Positions 1-5,048 of a DNA stretch of 6,075 nt are shown piece by piece (position 1 is the first letter of the stretch; each line of letters begins with the position of its first letter). Made by a program: the position numbers and the translations under genes. The notes beneath the pieces were generated by a model that saw only the letters and a list, made by a program, of their open reading frames with translations, was not told the origin of the DNA and searched no databases. Source of the stretch: an uncultured Gemmatimonadota bacterium (GTDB lineage: Bacteria > Gemmatimonadota > Gemmatimonadetes > Gemmatimonadales > GWC2-71-9); contig CAMLLJ010000171.1 of NCBI GenBank assembly GCA_946480845.1, positions 1 to 6,075 on the forward strand. Reading direction: 5' to 3'.

Positions 1-253
1 CAGGCTGCTCGCGCACCTCGGGCGCCGGAGGCGGCGGGGGCGGCGGCGCGGGTTCGGGCGCCCGTGGCGGCGGGGCGGGCACCGGAGCCGGCGGCGGGAC
101 CTCGGGAGCGGCGGCGGGCAGCACCCCGGCCGCCTCTCGCCGGACCGGGAAGATCGCCGTGCACACCGCACACCGGGCCCGCACGCCGGCCTCCGGCACC
201 TTGGCCGGATCGACGCGGTAGATCGTCGCGCAGTTCGGGCACGTCACGTTCAT
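1..253 (-). CDS. MJ0042-type zinc-ribbon protein with Pro/Ala-rich region, C-terminus cut by window edge
   Basis: The visible 84 residues begin with a short zinc ribbon: two Cys pairs, CPNC at residues 5-8 and CAVC at 28-31, separated by 19 residues. This is the layout of the MJ0042 finger-like family, usually found at the N-terminus of larger bacterial proteins of unclear role. From about residue 44 the chain becomes Pro/Ala/Glu-rich low complexity, with runs of prolines, and it continues past position 1, so the main domain is not visible. The ATG at 253-251 is 10 bp downstream of the GGDEF gene's stop. It is preceded by a GAGGA Shine-Dalgarno sequence that overlaps that stop, implying co-transcription. 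The zinc-ribbon call is firm; the function of the whole protein is unknown. The missing part could be a membrane segment or a signalling domain. Confidence 0.8.
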   Translation of the reverse strand, partial: MNVTCPNCATIYRVDPAKVPEAGVRARCAVCTAIFPVRREAAGVLPAAAPEVPPPAPVPAPPPRAPEPAPPPPPPPAPEVREQP

Positions 254-266
254 CGCTGGTTCCTCA
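254..266 (-). promoter_or_regulatory. Shine-Dalgarno overlapping the upstream stop codon
   Basis: On the minus strand GAGGA (265-261) lies 7 nt before the ATG at 253 and overlaps the TGA stop (266-264) of the preceding gene. This arrangement favours translational coupling and supports the chosen start of the zinc-ribbon gene. Confidence 0.6.
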
Positions 267-1241
267 TCGCTGTTCCCGCCCCTGGGCCCGCCCTTCGCCA
301 TCCCCGCCATGCCGCCGGTCCACCACGAAGACGGAACCCGGCAGCGTCTTCGCGTAGCTCTTCATCTCGGTGGCGAGCTCGCTCACCTGCGCCGGATGGG
401 TGAACACCCGGTGCCGGTTGGTGACGATCCCGATCGAGAGCGTCATCAGCGGCACGCGATGGAGCTGGCCGCGCCGGTCCTTGCCGAAGAAGTAGCCGGC
501 GCGCCGGTCCTGTTCGTTGTACTGCAGCGGGATGAGCGTGTCGAAGACCGACAGGATCTCGCTGCAGATGATGTGGATCTCGCTGCCGGGCACGACGAAG
601 ATAAAGTCGTCGCCGCCGATGTGCCCCACGAAGCCCCGGGGCCCCAGGATCCCCTTCACCACGTCGTGAAGGATCCGGGAGAGGAGGTAGATCACCCGGT
701 CCCCGTCGTAGTAGCTGTACCGGTCGTTGAATTCCTTGAAATGGTCGAGGTCGGCGTAGCAGACCGCAAATTCGCCCGGGACGTCGAGCCGGCGCCGGAT
801 CTCCCGCTCGATCTCGGTGGTGCCCGGGAGCCGGGTCGACGGGTGCACCGAGACGTCCCGTTCGGTGCGGTTGCGCATCGCCTCGATCCGGGCCCGCTGC
901 TCCGCGACCGGAAAGAGGCCCGTCAGGACCTCGTCCGCCCCGGCCGCGAACCACTCCTGGACCTGGACCGGCTCGTGGGTCGCGAAAAGCGCGGTCACCG
1001 GCACGATGGCGGTGAAGGCGTCGCTCTTCAGGCGCCGGACCAGCTCGACCCCGTCCGGCCCGGACGCGTCCCCGTCCACGAAGAGCATGCTCGGGTGGCC
1101 CCTGAGCACGATCGAATGGATCTCGTCCGGCTGGTCGAACGTCCGGAGGGGGAACGCGTGCGATTGGGCCCACTGCCCGATGAGCGGGGGCACGGGGCCG
1201 GCGTCCGGCGAAAAGTAGAGAATCGTCGGGCGAGTCCGCAC
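264..1241 (-). CDS. Degenerate receiver-like plus GGDEF-domain (GGDDF) signalling protein
   Basis: A soluble 325-residue protein with two domains. Residues about 5-125 look like a response-regulator receiver: D56 sits where the phospho-acceptor Asp would be and is followed by a PDG turn. However, the N-terminal acidic pair reads SPD (residues 11-13), and the conserved Lys of the LTKPF-like motif is Gly (LTGLF, G108). Residues about 133-308 are a GGDEF domain: the linker STRLPG (135-140), metal-binding DLDHFK (164-169), FND (171-173), DGD (179-181) and signature GGDDF (209-213) are visible. The usual fourth-position Glu is Asp, and the RxxD inhibitory site is absent (G200, G203). An insert around residues 240-262 precedes PLMTLSIG. 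GGDEF proteins make or sense c-di-GMP; with these changes, activity is uncertain and it may be a receptor. The start is GTG with GAGGAG 4 nt upstream. Confidence 0.85.
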   Translation of the reverse strand: MRTRPTILYFSPDAGPVPPLIGQWAQSHAFPLRTFDQPDEIHSIVLRGHPSMLFVDGDASGPDGVELVRRLKSDAFTAIVPVTALFATHEPVQVQEWFAAGADEVLTGLFPVAEQRARIEAMRNRTERDVSVHPSTRLPGTTEIEREIRRRLDVPGEFAVCYADLDHFKEFNDRYSYYDGDRVIYLLSRILHDVVKGILGPRGFVGHIGGDDFIFVVPGSEIHIICSEILSVFDTLIPLQYNEQDRRAGYFFGKDRRGQLHRVPLMTLSIGIVTNRHRVFTHPAQVSELATEMKSYAKTLPGSVFVVDRRHGGDGEGRAQGREQR

Positions 1242-1298
1242 CCCGCTCCTCAGGTAAGAGACGAAATCAAGCTAACTTACGGGCTCGCCGACGGGATG
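1242..1298. other. 57-bp intergenic gap, the largest within the minus-strand run
   Basis: This is the only AT-richer spacer inside the five-gene run; it separates the antiporter fusion from the GGDEF gene. It could hold a secondary promoter, but I cannot place a convincing -35/-10 pair. A 5-bp inverted repeat (GTAAG/CTTAC, 1254-1280, 17-nt loop) is present but too weak to call a terminator or operator. Confidence 0.3.
1246..1251 (-). promoter_or_regulatory. Shine-Dalgarno deciding the GTG start
   Basis: GAGGAG on the minus strand ends 4 nt before the GTG at 1241-1239. No ATG is suitably placed, since the next in-frame Met falls inside the receiver-like fold. The strong Shine-Dalgarno sequence therefore supports the GTG start. 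Confidence 0.6.
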
Positions 1299-3026
1299 TC
1301 AAAGGAAGAACGCCGCAATCCCGATCAGCGCGTAAACTGCAAGTAATTGCACCCCTTCGAACCAGTGGGATTCCCCGTCTGCCGTGCCCAGCGTGGCCAC
1401 GATCGTCGCCAGGCCCACCGCCATGACCTCGAAGGGCGTGAAGACGAAGTTCATGTCCTGGCCGAAGATCAGTCCGGCGAAGACGAGGACCGGCCCCACG
1501 AACAGTGCAATCTGCGTGCTCGACCCGTAGGCGATCTGCAGCGCCAGGTCCATCTTCCCCTTCCGGGCCACCACGATGGCCGTGGCGTGCTCCGCCGCGT
1601 TGCCGATCAGGGGGATCACGATGAGACCCAGGAAGAACTGGGAGATGCCCACCTCGGCCGTCACGGCCTCGGTGGCGTGCACCAGGATTTCGGACATCAC
1701 CGCGACACCCGCCGTTGCCAGCGCCAGGATGGTCACCGCCTTCCCCACCGACCAGATGGGTCCCGGCATGTCATGCGGGTCGCCGCCGATGAGCCAGCGG
1801 TGGGTGCGCAGTGTGAAGACCAGCGAGAGCAGGTAGGTGAGGATCAGCACCACCGACACTCCCTCGGACAGGCGAAGCTCGGTCAGCGCATCGGGGTTCG
1901 GATGGGTGGCATGGAAGAGCGCCGGAAACACGAGGCCGACCACCGCCGCGCTCATCATGCCGGCGCTCATGCCCACCGAGGTGCGGTTGAACTTGAGCTC
2001 GCTCTGGCCGACGCCCCCGGCCACCAGCGAGAGCCCGAGGATCAGCAGCAGGTTGCCCAGGATGCTGCCCGCGATCGACGCCTTCACCAGGTCGATCAGG
2101 CCCGCCTGGAGCGCCACGATCGCGATGATCAGCTCGGCGGCGTTCCCGAAGGTGGCGTTGAGGAGCCCGCCGACGGTCGGCCCGGTACGGGCGGACAGGT
2201 GCTCGGTCGAGTCGCCCATGAATCCGGCGAGCGGCAGCACACCCAGGCAGGCGAGCGCGAAGACGACGATCGCTGCCGGCACCGCGAGCAGCAGGACGCG
2301 GCGCCACATCGGGCCCCAGTCCGAGTTGTCGCGACGGAGGTGGGGGAGCGGCTGGCGCGGCTCGACCCTGGGAGGTGGCACGGGGCGGGACGGTGGTTCC
2401 GGCCGGGAACCAGGCTCGAGGCGCCCGGCCTTCGGGTCGCTGTTCCGGCCCTTCTCCCGCGCCGGCCGCGGTTCCCGAGGGGGACGGGGCTCCCGGGGTG
2501 CCTTGGGCTCCCGGGGGGCCTTCGGCTCGGCGGCGGCCTTCGGCTCGGCTCGCGCCGGCTGCTTCGTCACCGGCTCGGCGTCGGGCTCCGGCTCGGCCCC
2601 CATCGCCGCGAGCACCGCGTTCCGCGCGGCGCCCGGGGTGACCCCGCCGTCGTTCAGCATCCGCGCCACGGTGCCGCGGGGATCCCGGAATGCCGCGAGC
2701 AGCACGTGCTCCGCACCCACCTCTGCCGCGCCGCGACGCCTGGCCTCCGCCGCGGCCGACTCGAGGAGCCGGCGCGCGTGCGACGAGAGCACCAGCTCCT
2801 CGCCTTCGGCGCGGCCCCTGCCCTTCCGCACGCCGGCAATCAGCCGGTCGCGCGCCGCATCGGACGTCATGCCGAGCGCGCGGAACGCGGTGAGCGCCAC
2901 CGGGTCGGCCGCCGCGCGCAGCAGGATGTGCTCCGCGCCGATCACCTCACTGCCCGTCTGCTCCGCCTCCGCCTTCGCTTCCTCGAGCAGGCGCTCCGCG
3001 CCCTCTCCGGCAACTGGTCCGGTCAT
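1299..3026 (-). CDS. Fusion of Clp N-terminal (Clp_N) domain to CAX-type Ca2+/H+ antiporter
   Basis: The 575-residue protein has three parts. Residues about 8-68 and 80-142 are two Clp_N repeats, each with the hallmark GAEH(I/V)LL (30-36 and 104-110), as in the ClpC/ClpA substrate-receiving domain. Residues about 143-240 are a basic Pro-rich linker with five tandem EPK/R hexapeptides. Residues about 244-575 are an 11-helix-type cation/proton exchanger with both alpha-repeat signatures, GNAAEL (294-299) and GNAAEH (475-480); the second lies in IPLIGNAAEHATAI, typical of CAX/VCX1 proteins. The antiporter part (about 335 residues) is full length, so nothing seems truncated. Known CAX proteins exchange Ca2+ for H+ across a membrane; the Clp part would presumably be cytoplasmic. 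No AAA+ ATPase module is present. The ATG at 3026 has AGGA 5 nt upstream and lies 15 bp after the Trm112-like gene. Ca2+ specificity and the Clp_N role are inferred. Confidence 0.9.
   Translation of the reverse strand: MTGPVAGEGAERLLEEAKAEAEQTGSEVIGAEHILLRAAADPVALTAFRALGMTSDAARDRLIAGVRKGRGRAEGEELVLSSHARRLLESAAAEARRRGAAEVGAEHVLLAAFRDPRGTVARMLNDGGVTPGAARNAVLAAMGAEPEPDAEPVTKQPARAEPKAAAEPKAPREPKAPREPRPPREPRPAREKGRNSDPKAGRLEPGSRPEPPSRPVPPPRVEPRQPLPHLRRDNSDWGPMWRRVLLLAVPAAIVVFALACLGVLPLAGFMGDSTEHLSARTGPTVGGLLNATFGNAAELIIAIVALQAGLIDLVKASIAGSILGNLLLILGLSLVAGGVGQSELKFNRTSVGMSAGMMSAAVVGLVFPALFHATHPNPDALTELRLSEGVSVVLILTYLLSLVFTLRTHRWLIGGDPHDMPGPIWSVGKAVTILALATAGVAVMSEILVHATEAVTAEVGISQFFLGLIVIPLIGNAAEHATAIVVARKGKMDLALQIAYGSSTQIALFVGPVLVFAGLIFGQDMNFVFTPFEVMAVGLATIVATLGTADGESHWFEGVQLLAVYALIGIAAFFL
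2457..2546 (-). repeat. Five tandem 18-bp units encoding hexapeptides in the fusion linker
   Basis: Residues 161-190 of the Clp_N-antiporter fusion read as five consecutive hexapeptides: EPKAAA, EPKAPR, EPKAPR, EPRPPR and EPRPAR. At DNA level the 18-nt period is visible, for example the near-identical blocks around 2487-2504 and 2505-2522, and around 2515-2530 and 2533-2548. The repeat is in frame and translated. It forms a basic, extended, probably disordered spacer, and its copy number may vary between strains. Confidence 0.75.
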
Positions 3027-3031
3027 TCGAG

Positions 3032-3035
3032 TCCT
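3032..3035 (-). promoter_or_regulatory. Shine-Dalgarno of the Clp_N-antiporter gene
   Basis: AGGA on the minus strand stands 5 nt before the ATG at 3026. It supports starting the protein ahead of the first Clp_N repeat and not at the internal Met240 (2309-2307), which precedes the first membrane helix and has only a poor ribosome site. Confidence 0.5.
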
Positions 3036-3041
3036 GCCGGA

Positions 3042-3212
3042 TCAGGTGAGCGGGGTGGCTTCGTCGATGAGCATCACCGGGATGCCCTCCTCGACGCGAT
3101 AGACCAGCCTGCAGGCGTGGCAGACGAGCGATTCGGGCTCGGTCCGGTACTCCAGGTCTCCCTTGCACTGCGGGCAGACCAGGATCTCGAGCAGCTCCGG
3201 GGCGAGTGTCAT
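3042..3212 (-). CDS. Trm112-family small zinc protein (YcaR-like)
   Basis: A 56-residue protein that begins [10 protein letters not shown] and carries a second pair CHAC; the four Cys (13, 16, 31, 34) form a zinc site. The ending EEGIPVML (residues 41-48) is characteristic of the Trm112/YcaR family. In eukaryotes and archaea Trm112 stabilises and activates methyltransferases acting on tRNA, rRNA and release factors; the bacterial role is less clear. The start chosen is the ATG at 3212, whose bases overlap the era stop (ATGA, 4 bp), with GGAG (3221-3218) 5 nt upstream. An earlier in-frame ATG at 3296 would add 28 residues with no family similarity, lying inside era. Coupling to era fits a role near ribosome assembly, but that is inference. 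Confidence 0.88.
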   Translation of the reverse strand: MTLAPELLEILVCPQCKGDLEYRTEPESLVCHACRLVYRVEEGIPVMLIDEATPLT

Positions 3213-4084
3213 GCCTTCTCCATGTCGGACGCGGGAAATCCGAAGCGCGCGAGCGCCGCTGCGCTCCGGCGCCACTTCGGCAGCACCTTGACCCACAGAT
3301 CGAGATAGACGGGCGAGCCGGTGAGCTCCTCCAGCCGGGTCCGCGCGTGGGAGCCCAGGGCCTTGATGGTCTGGCCGCCCTTCCCGATCACTATGCCCTT
3401 CTGGGAATCACGCTCGATGAACAGCGTGACTCGAATGTACATCGGCCGTTCCGCCTCGCGGAACTCCTCGACCTCGGCGTTGAAGGCGTACGGCAGCTCG
3501 TCGCCCAGCAGGTCGAACGCGGCCTCGCGCAGGTACTCGGTGACGAAGAACCGGAGCGGCTGGGTGCCCACGTCGTCGGGATCGTACTCGAACTCCCGTT
3601 CGGGCAGCATCGTCTCGATCCGGGCCAGCAGCGCGCCGACCGACGCATCGTCCAGCGCGCTCACCACGGCGGCGCCGCCCGAGGCGAGCCGGTCCCGCGC
3701 CCCGGGCGCCACCAGGTCGGCCTTGGTGTACACGGTAAGCACCGGTGCGCTCACGGGCATCTCGAGCCGTGCGACCCGCTCGAACGGTGGTGCCGGCGCC
3801 TCCGCGGCCGGGTGCAGGTGGAGGACCAGGTCGGCGCCCTTGAGGACCTCCTGCGCCGCATGGAGCATGCGCTGCTGCAGGAGATACTCGGGATCGAGCA
3901 GGCCCGGAAGGTCGTGAAAGACGAACTGCGTGCCGCCTTCGGTGCGGAGGCCGGTAACCGGGAGCCGGGTCGCCTGCGGCTTCGGGCTCACGATGGCCAG
4001 GTGGGTGCCGACGAGCGCATTGAGCAGGGTGGACTTGCCGGCGTTGGGGGCGCCCGCCAGGGCCACGTGACCGGATCGCGTCAT
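3209..4084 (-). CDS. era: Era, GTPase of 16S rRNA/30S subunit maturation
   Basis: At 291 residues the protein has the normal Era length and order. The N-terminal GTPase shows G1 GAPNAGKST (11-19), the Era-type switch KPQATR (35-40), G3 DLPG (58-61), G4 TKAD (120-123) and G5 SAL (142-144). The C-terminal type II KH domain shows [15 protein letters not shown] (223-237) and [11 protein letters not shown] (261-271). Era binds the 3' end of 16S rRNA and acts as a checkpoint in 30S assembly. G3 has Leu in place of the usual Thr, and G4 has Thr in place of Asn; both are tolerated in some GTPases. The ATG at 4084 is fixed: an in-frame TAG (4096-4094) lies three codons upstream. There is no clear Shine-Dalgarno sequence. 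It is the first gene of the minus-strand run and divergent from the nucleotidyltransferase gene. Confidence 0.95.
   Translation of the reverse strand: MTRSGHVALAGAPNAGKSTLLNALVGTHLAIVSPKPQATRLPVTGLRTEGGTQFVFHDLPGLLDPEYLLQQRMLHAAQEVLKGADLVLHLHPAAEAPAPPFERVARLEMPVSAPVLTVYTKADLVAPGARDRLASGGAAVVSALDDASVGALLARIETMLPEREFEYDPDDVGTQPLRFFVTEYLREAAFDLLGDELPYAFNAEVEEFREAERPMYIRVTLFIERDSQKGIVIGKGGQTIKALGSHARTRLEELTGSPVYLDLWVKVLPKWRRSAAALARFGFPASDMEKA
3218..3221 (-). promoter_or_regulatory. Shine-Dalgarno inside the end of era for the Trm112-like gene
   Basis: GGAG lies within the last codons of era, 5 nt before the ATG at 3212. With the ATGA stop/start overlap it points to translational coupling and selects the 56-residue form of the small protein. 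Confidence 0.6.
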
Positions 4085-4090
4085 GCGCCA

Positions 4091-4096
4091 AACCTA
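4091..4096 (-). promoter_or_regulatory. Candidate -10 element of era (leaderless arrangement)
   Basis: TAGGTT on the minus strand ends 6 nt before the era ATG. Initiation about 7 nt downstream would start the transcript at or next to the A of ATG. No Shine-Dalgarno sequence is seen. The wider string TAGGTTTG also fits the TAnnTTTG form known from Bacteroidota. No convincing -35 element is visible, so this is a candidate only. Confidence 0.4.
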
Positions 4097-4106
4097 ATCG
4101 CCCCGT

Positions 4107-4112
4107 TACACT
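4107..4112 (+). promoter_or_regulatory. Candidate -10 element of the nucleotidyltransferase gene (leaderless arrangement)
   Basis: TACACT (4 of 6 matches to TATAAT) ends 6 nt before the ATG at 4119. No purine-rich ribosome site fits between the in-frame TAA at 4095 and the ATG. The transcript would start at or close to the initiation codon. No clear -35 element is seen. Confidence 0.4.
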
Positions 4113-4118
4113 TCCCGA

Positions 4119-5048
4119 ATGCGCTCCGGATCTCCAGGCCGCAGGGACCCCGCCCTTGTCCTCCTCGCCGCCGGCATGGGCCGCCGGTTCGGCGGGATGA
4201 AGCAGCTCGCCCCGGTCGGCCCGTCCGGCGAGACGCTGATGGACTATTCGATCTACGATGCGCTGCGGGCCGGGTTCACCTCGGCGGTCTTCGTCATCCG
4301 GCCGGAGATGGAGGAGGCGTTCCGCGAGTTTGCGGCCGGGCGCTACGGGTCACGGCTCGATTTCACCACTGCGCACCAGCGCCTCGACCGGGTGCCGCAT
4401 GGGATCGTCGTGCCCGAGGGCCGGGTGAAGCCGTGGGGCACCGCCCACGCCGTGCTGGCGGCGGCGGAGGCCGTGACCGGTCCGTTCGCCGTGATCAACG
4501 CCGACGACTTCTACGGTGCCGATGCCTGGCAGGCGCTGGCGGAGTTCCTGCTGGATGGGCCGGATGATGCCGCGCCGCCCGTGTTCGCGCTCACGGGCTA
4601 TCGGATCGGCGAGACGCTGTCGGGGTCCGGTGGCGTGAACCGCGGCGTGCTGCGCGTGGGGGAGGACGGGATGCTGGCATCGGTCGAAGAGGTGCACGAC
4701 ATCGTCCGCGGGCCGGCCGGGCTCCGCGGGACCGTTGCCGGGCGGGAGCGCGCGGTGCGGGACGACGCCCTGGTCTCGATGAACATGTGGGGCTTCACGC
4801 CGGCGGTGTTTCCCATCCTCGAGCGCGGGTTCCGCCGGTTCCACGCCGACGGCGGCGCGGAGCGCTCGGAGTACCTCATCCCGACAGTCATCCGCGAGGC
4901 GATCACTGGCGGCGAGGCACGCGTGCGGGTGCTCGAACCGGAAAGCGCATGGTTCGGCATCACCTACCCCGCCGATACGGCGCCGGTGTCGGATGCCCTC
5001 CGGGCGCTGGTGAACGAAGGAGTGTACCCGAGCCCCCTCTTCGGCTAG
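4119..5048 (+). CDS. Sugar-phosphate nucleotidyltransferase-like protein (NTP_transferase fold)
   Basis: The 309-residue soluble protein has the fold of enzymes that join NTP and a sugar-1-phosphate. It opens with the nucleotide-binding loop LLAAGMGRRFGG (15-26) and Lys28. WGTAHA (106-111) and the metal-site region NADDFY (127-132) follow, then SMNMWGF (220-226), EYLIPTVI (251-258) and WFGITYPAD (278-286). The whole resembles a family of stand-alone nucleotidyltransferases known to me mainly from Bacteroidota and relatives; the sugar and the nucleotide are not known. No left-handed beta-helix acyltransferase domain (as in GlmU) is attached. The ATG at 4119 is the only possible start after the in-frame TAA at 4095. 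It appears monocistronic, divergent from era and converging on the symporter gene with overlapping stops. It could supply an activated sugar for a cell envelope or glycan, but no neighbour confirms this. Confidence 0.87.
   Translation: MRSGSPGRRDPALVLLAAGMGRRFGGMKQLAPVGPSGETLMDYSIYDALRAGFTSAVFVIRPEMEEAFREFAAGRYGSRLDFTTAHQRLDRVPHGIVVPEGRVKPWGTAHAVLAAAEAVTGPFAVINADDFYGADAWQALAEFLLDGPDDAAPPVFALTGYRIGETLSGSGGVNRGVLRVGEDGMLASVEEVHDIVRGPAGLRGTVAGRERAVRDDALVSMNMWGFTPAVFPILERGFRRFHADGGAERSEYLIPTVIREAITGGEARVRVLEPESAWFGITYPADTAPVSDALRALVNEGVYPSPLFG
5045..5048. other. CTAG palindrome providing both convergent stop codons
   Basis: TAG at 5046-5048 ends the plus-strand gene, and the complement of 5047-5045, also TAG, ends the minus-strand symporter gene. 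The two coding regions therefore overlap tail to tail by 4 bp, leaving no room for a conventional intergenic terminator. Confidence 0.9.

Noticed and set aside
1254..1280. Inverted repeat GTAAG/CTTAC in the 57-bp gap as operator or terminator
   Set aside because: Only 5-bp arms with a 17-nt loop and no T-tract; expected by chance.
309..1346. Plus-strand open frame opposite the GGDEF gene
   Set aside because: A shadow frame with low-complexity Arg/Val/Asp/His composition; the minus-strand frame has recognisable domains and a Shine-Dalgarno sequence.
1299..3026. Possibility that the Clp_N-antiporter fusion is two genes merged by a sequencing error
   Set aside because: The frame is open throughout, the linker is a clean in-frame repeat, and there is no leftover stop or good internal ribosome site near Met240. 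An error cannot be fully excluded without reads.
3213..3296. N-terminal extension of the Trm112-like protein from the ATG at 3296
   Set aside because: The extra 28 residues lie inside era and do not resemble the family, whereas the ATG at 3212 has a Shine-Dalgarno sequence and gives the usual family length.
1347..3308. Very long open frame on the plus strand, antisense to the antiporter fusion and the Trm112-like gene
   Set aside because: Its translation is rich in Arg, His, Gly and Asp with no domain. It mirrors a well-supported minus-strand gene and arises from the GC-rich codon pattern.
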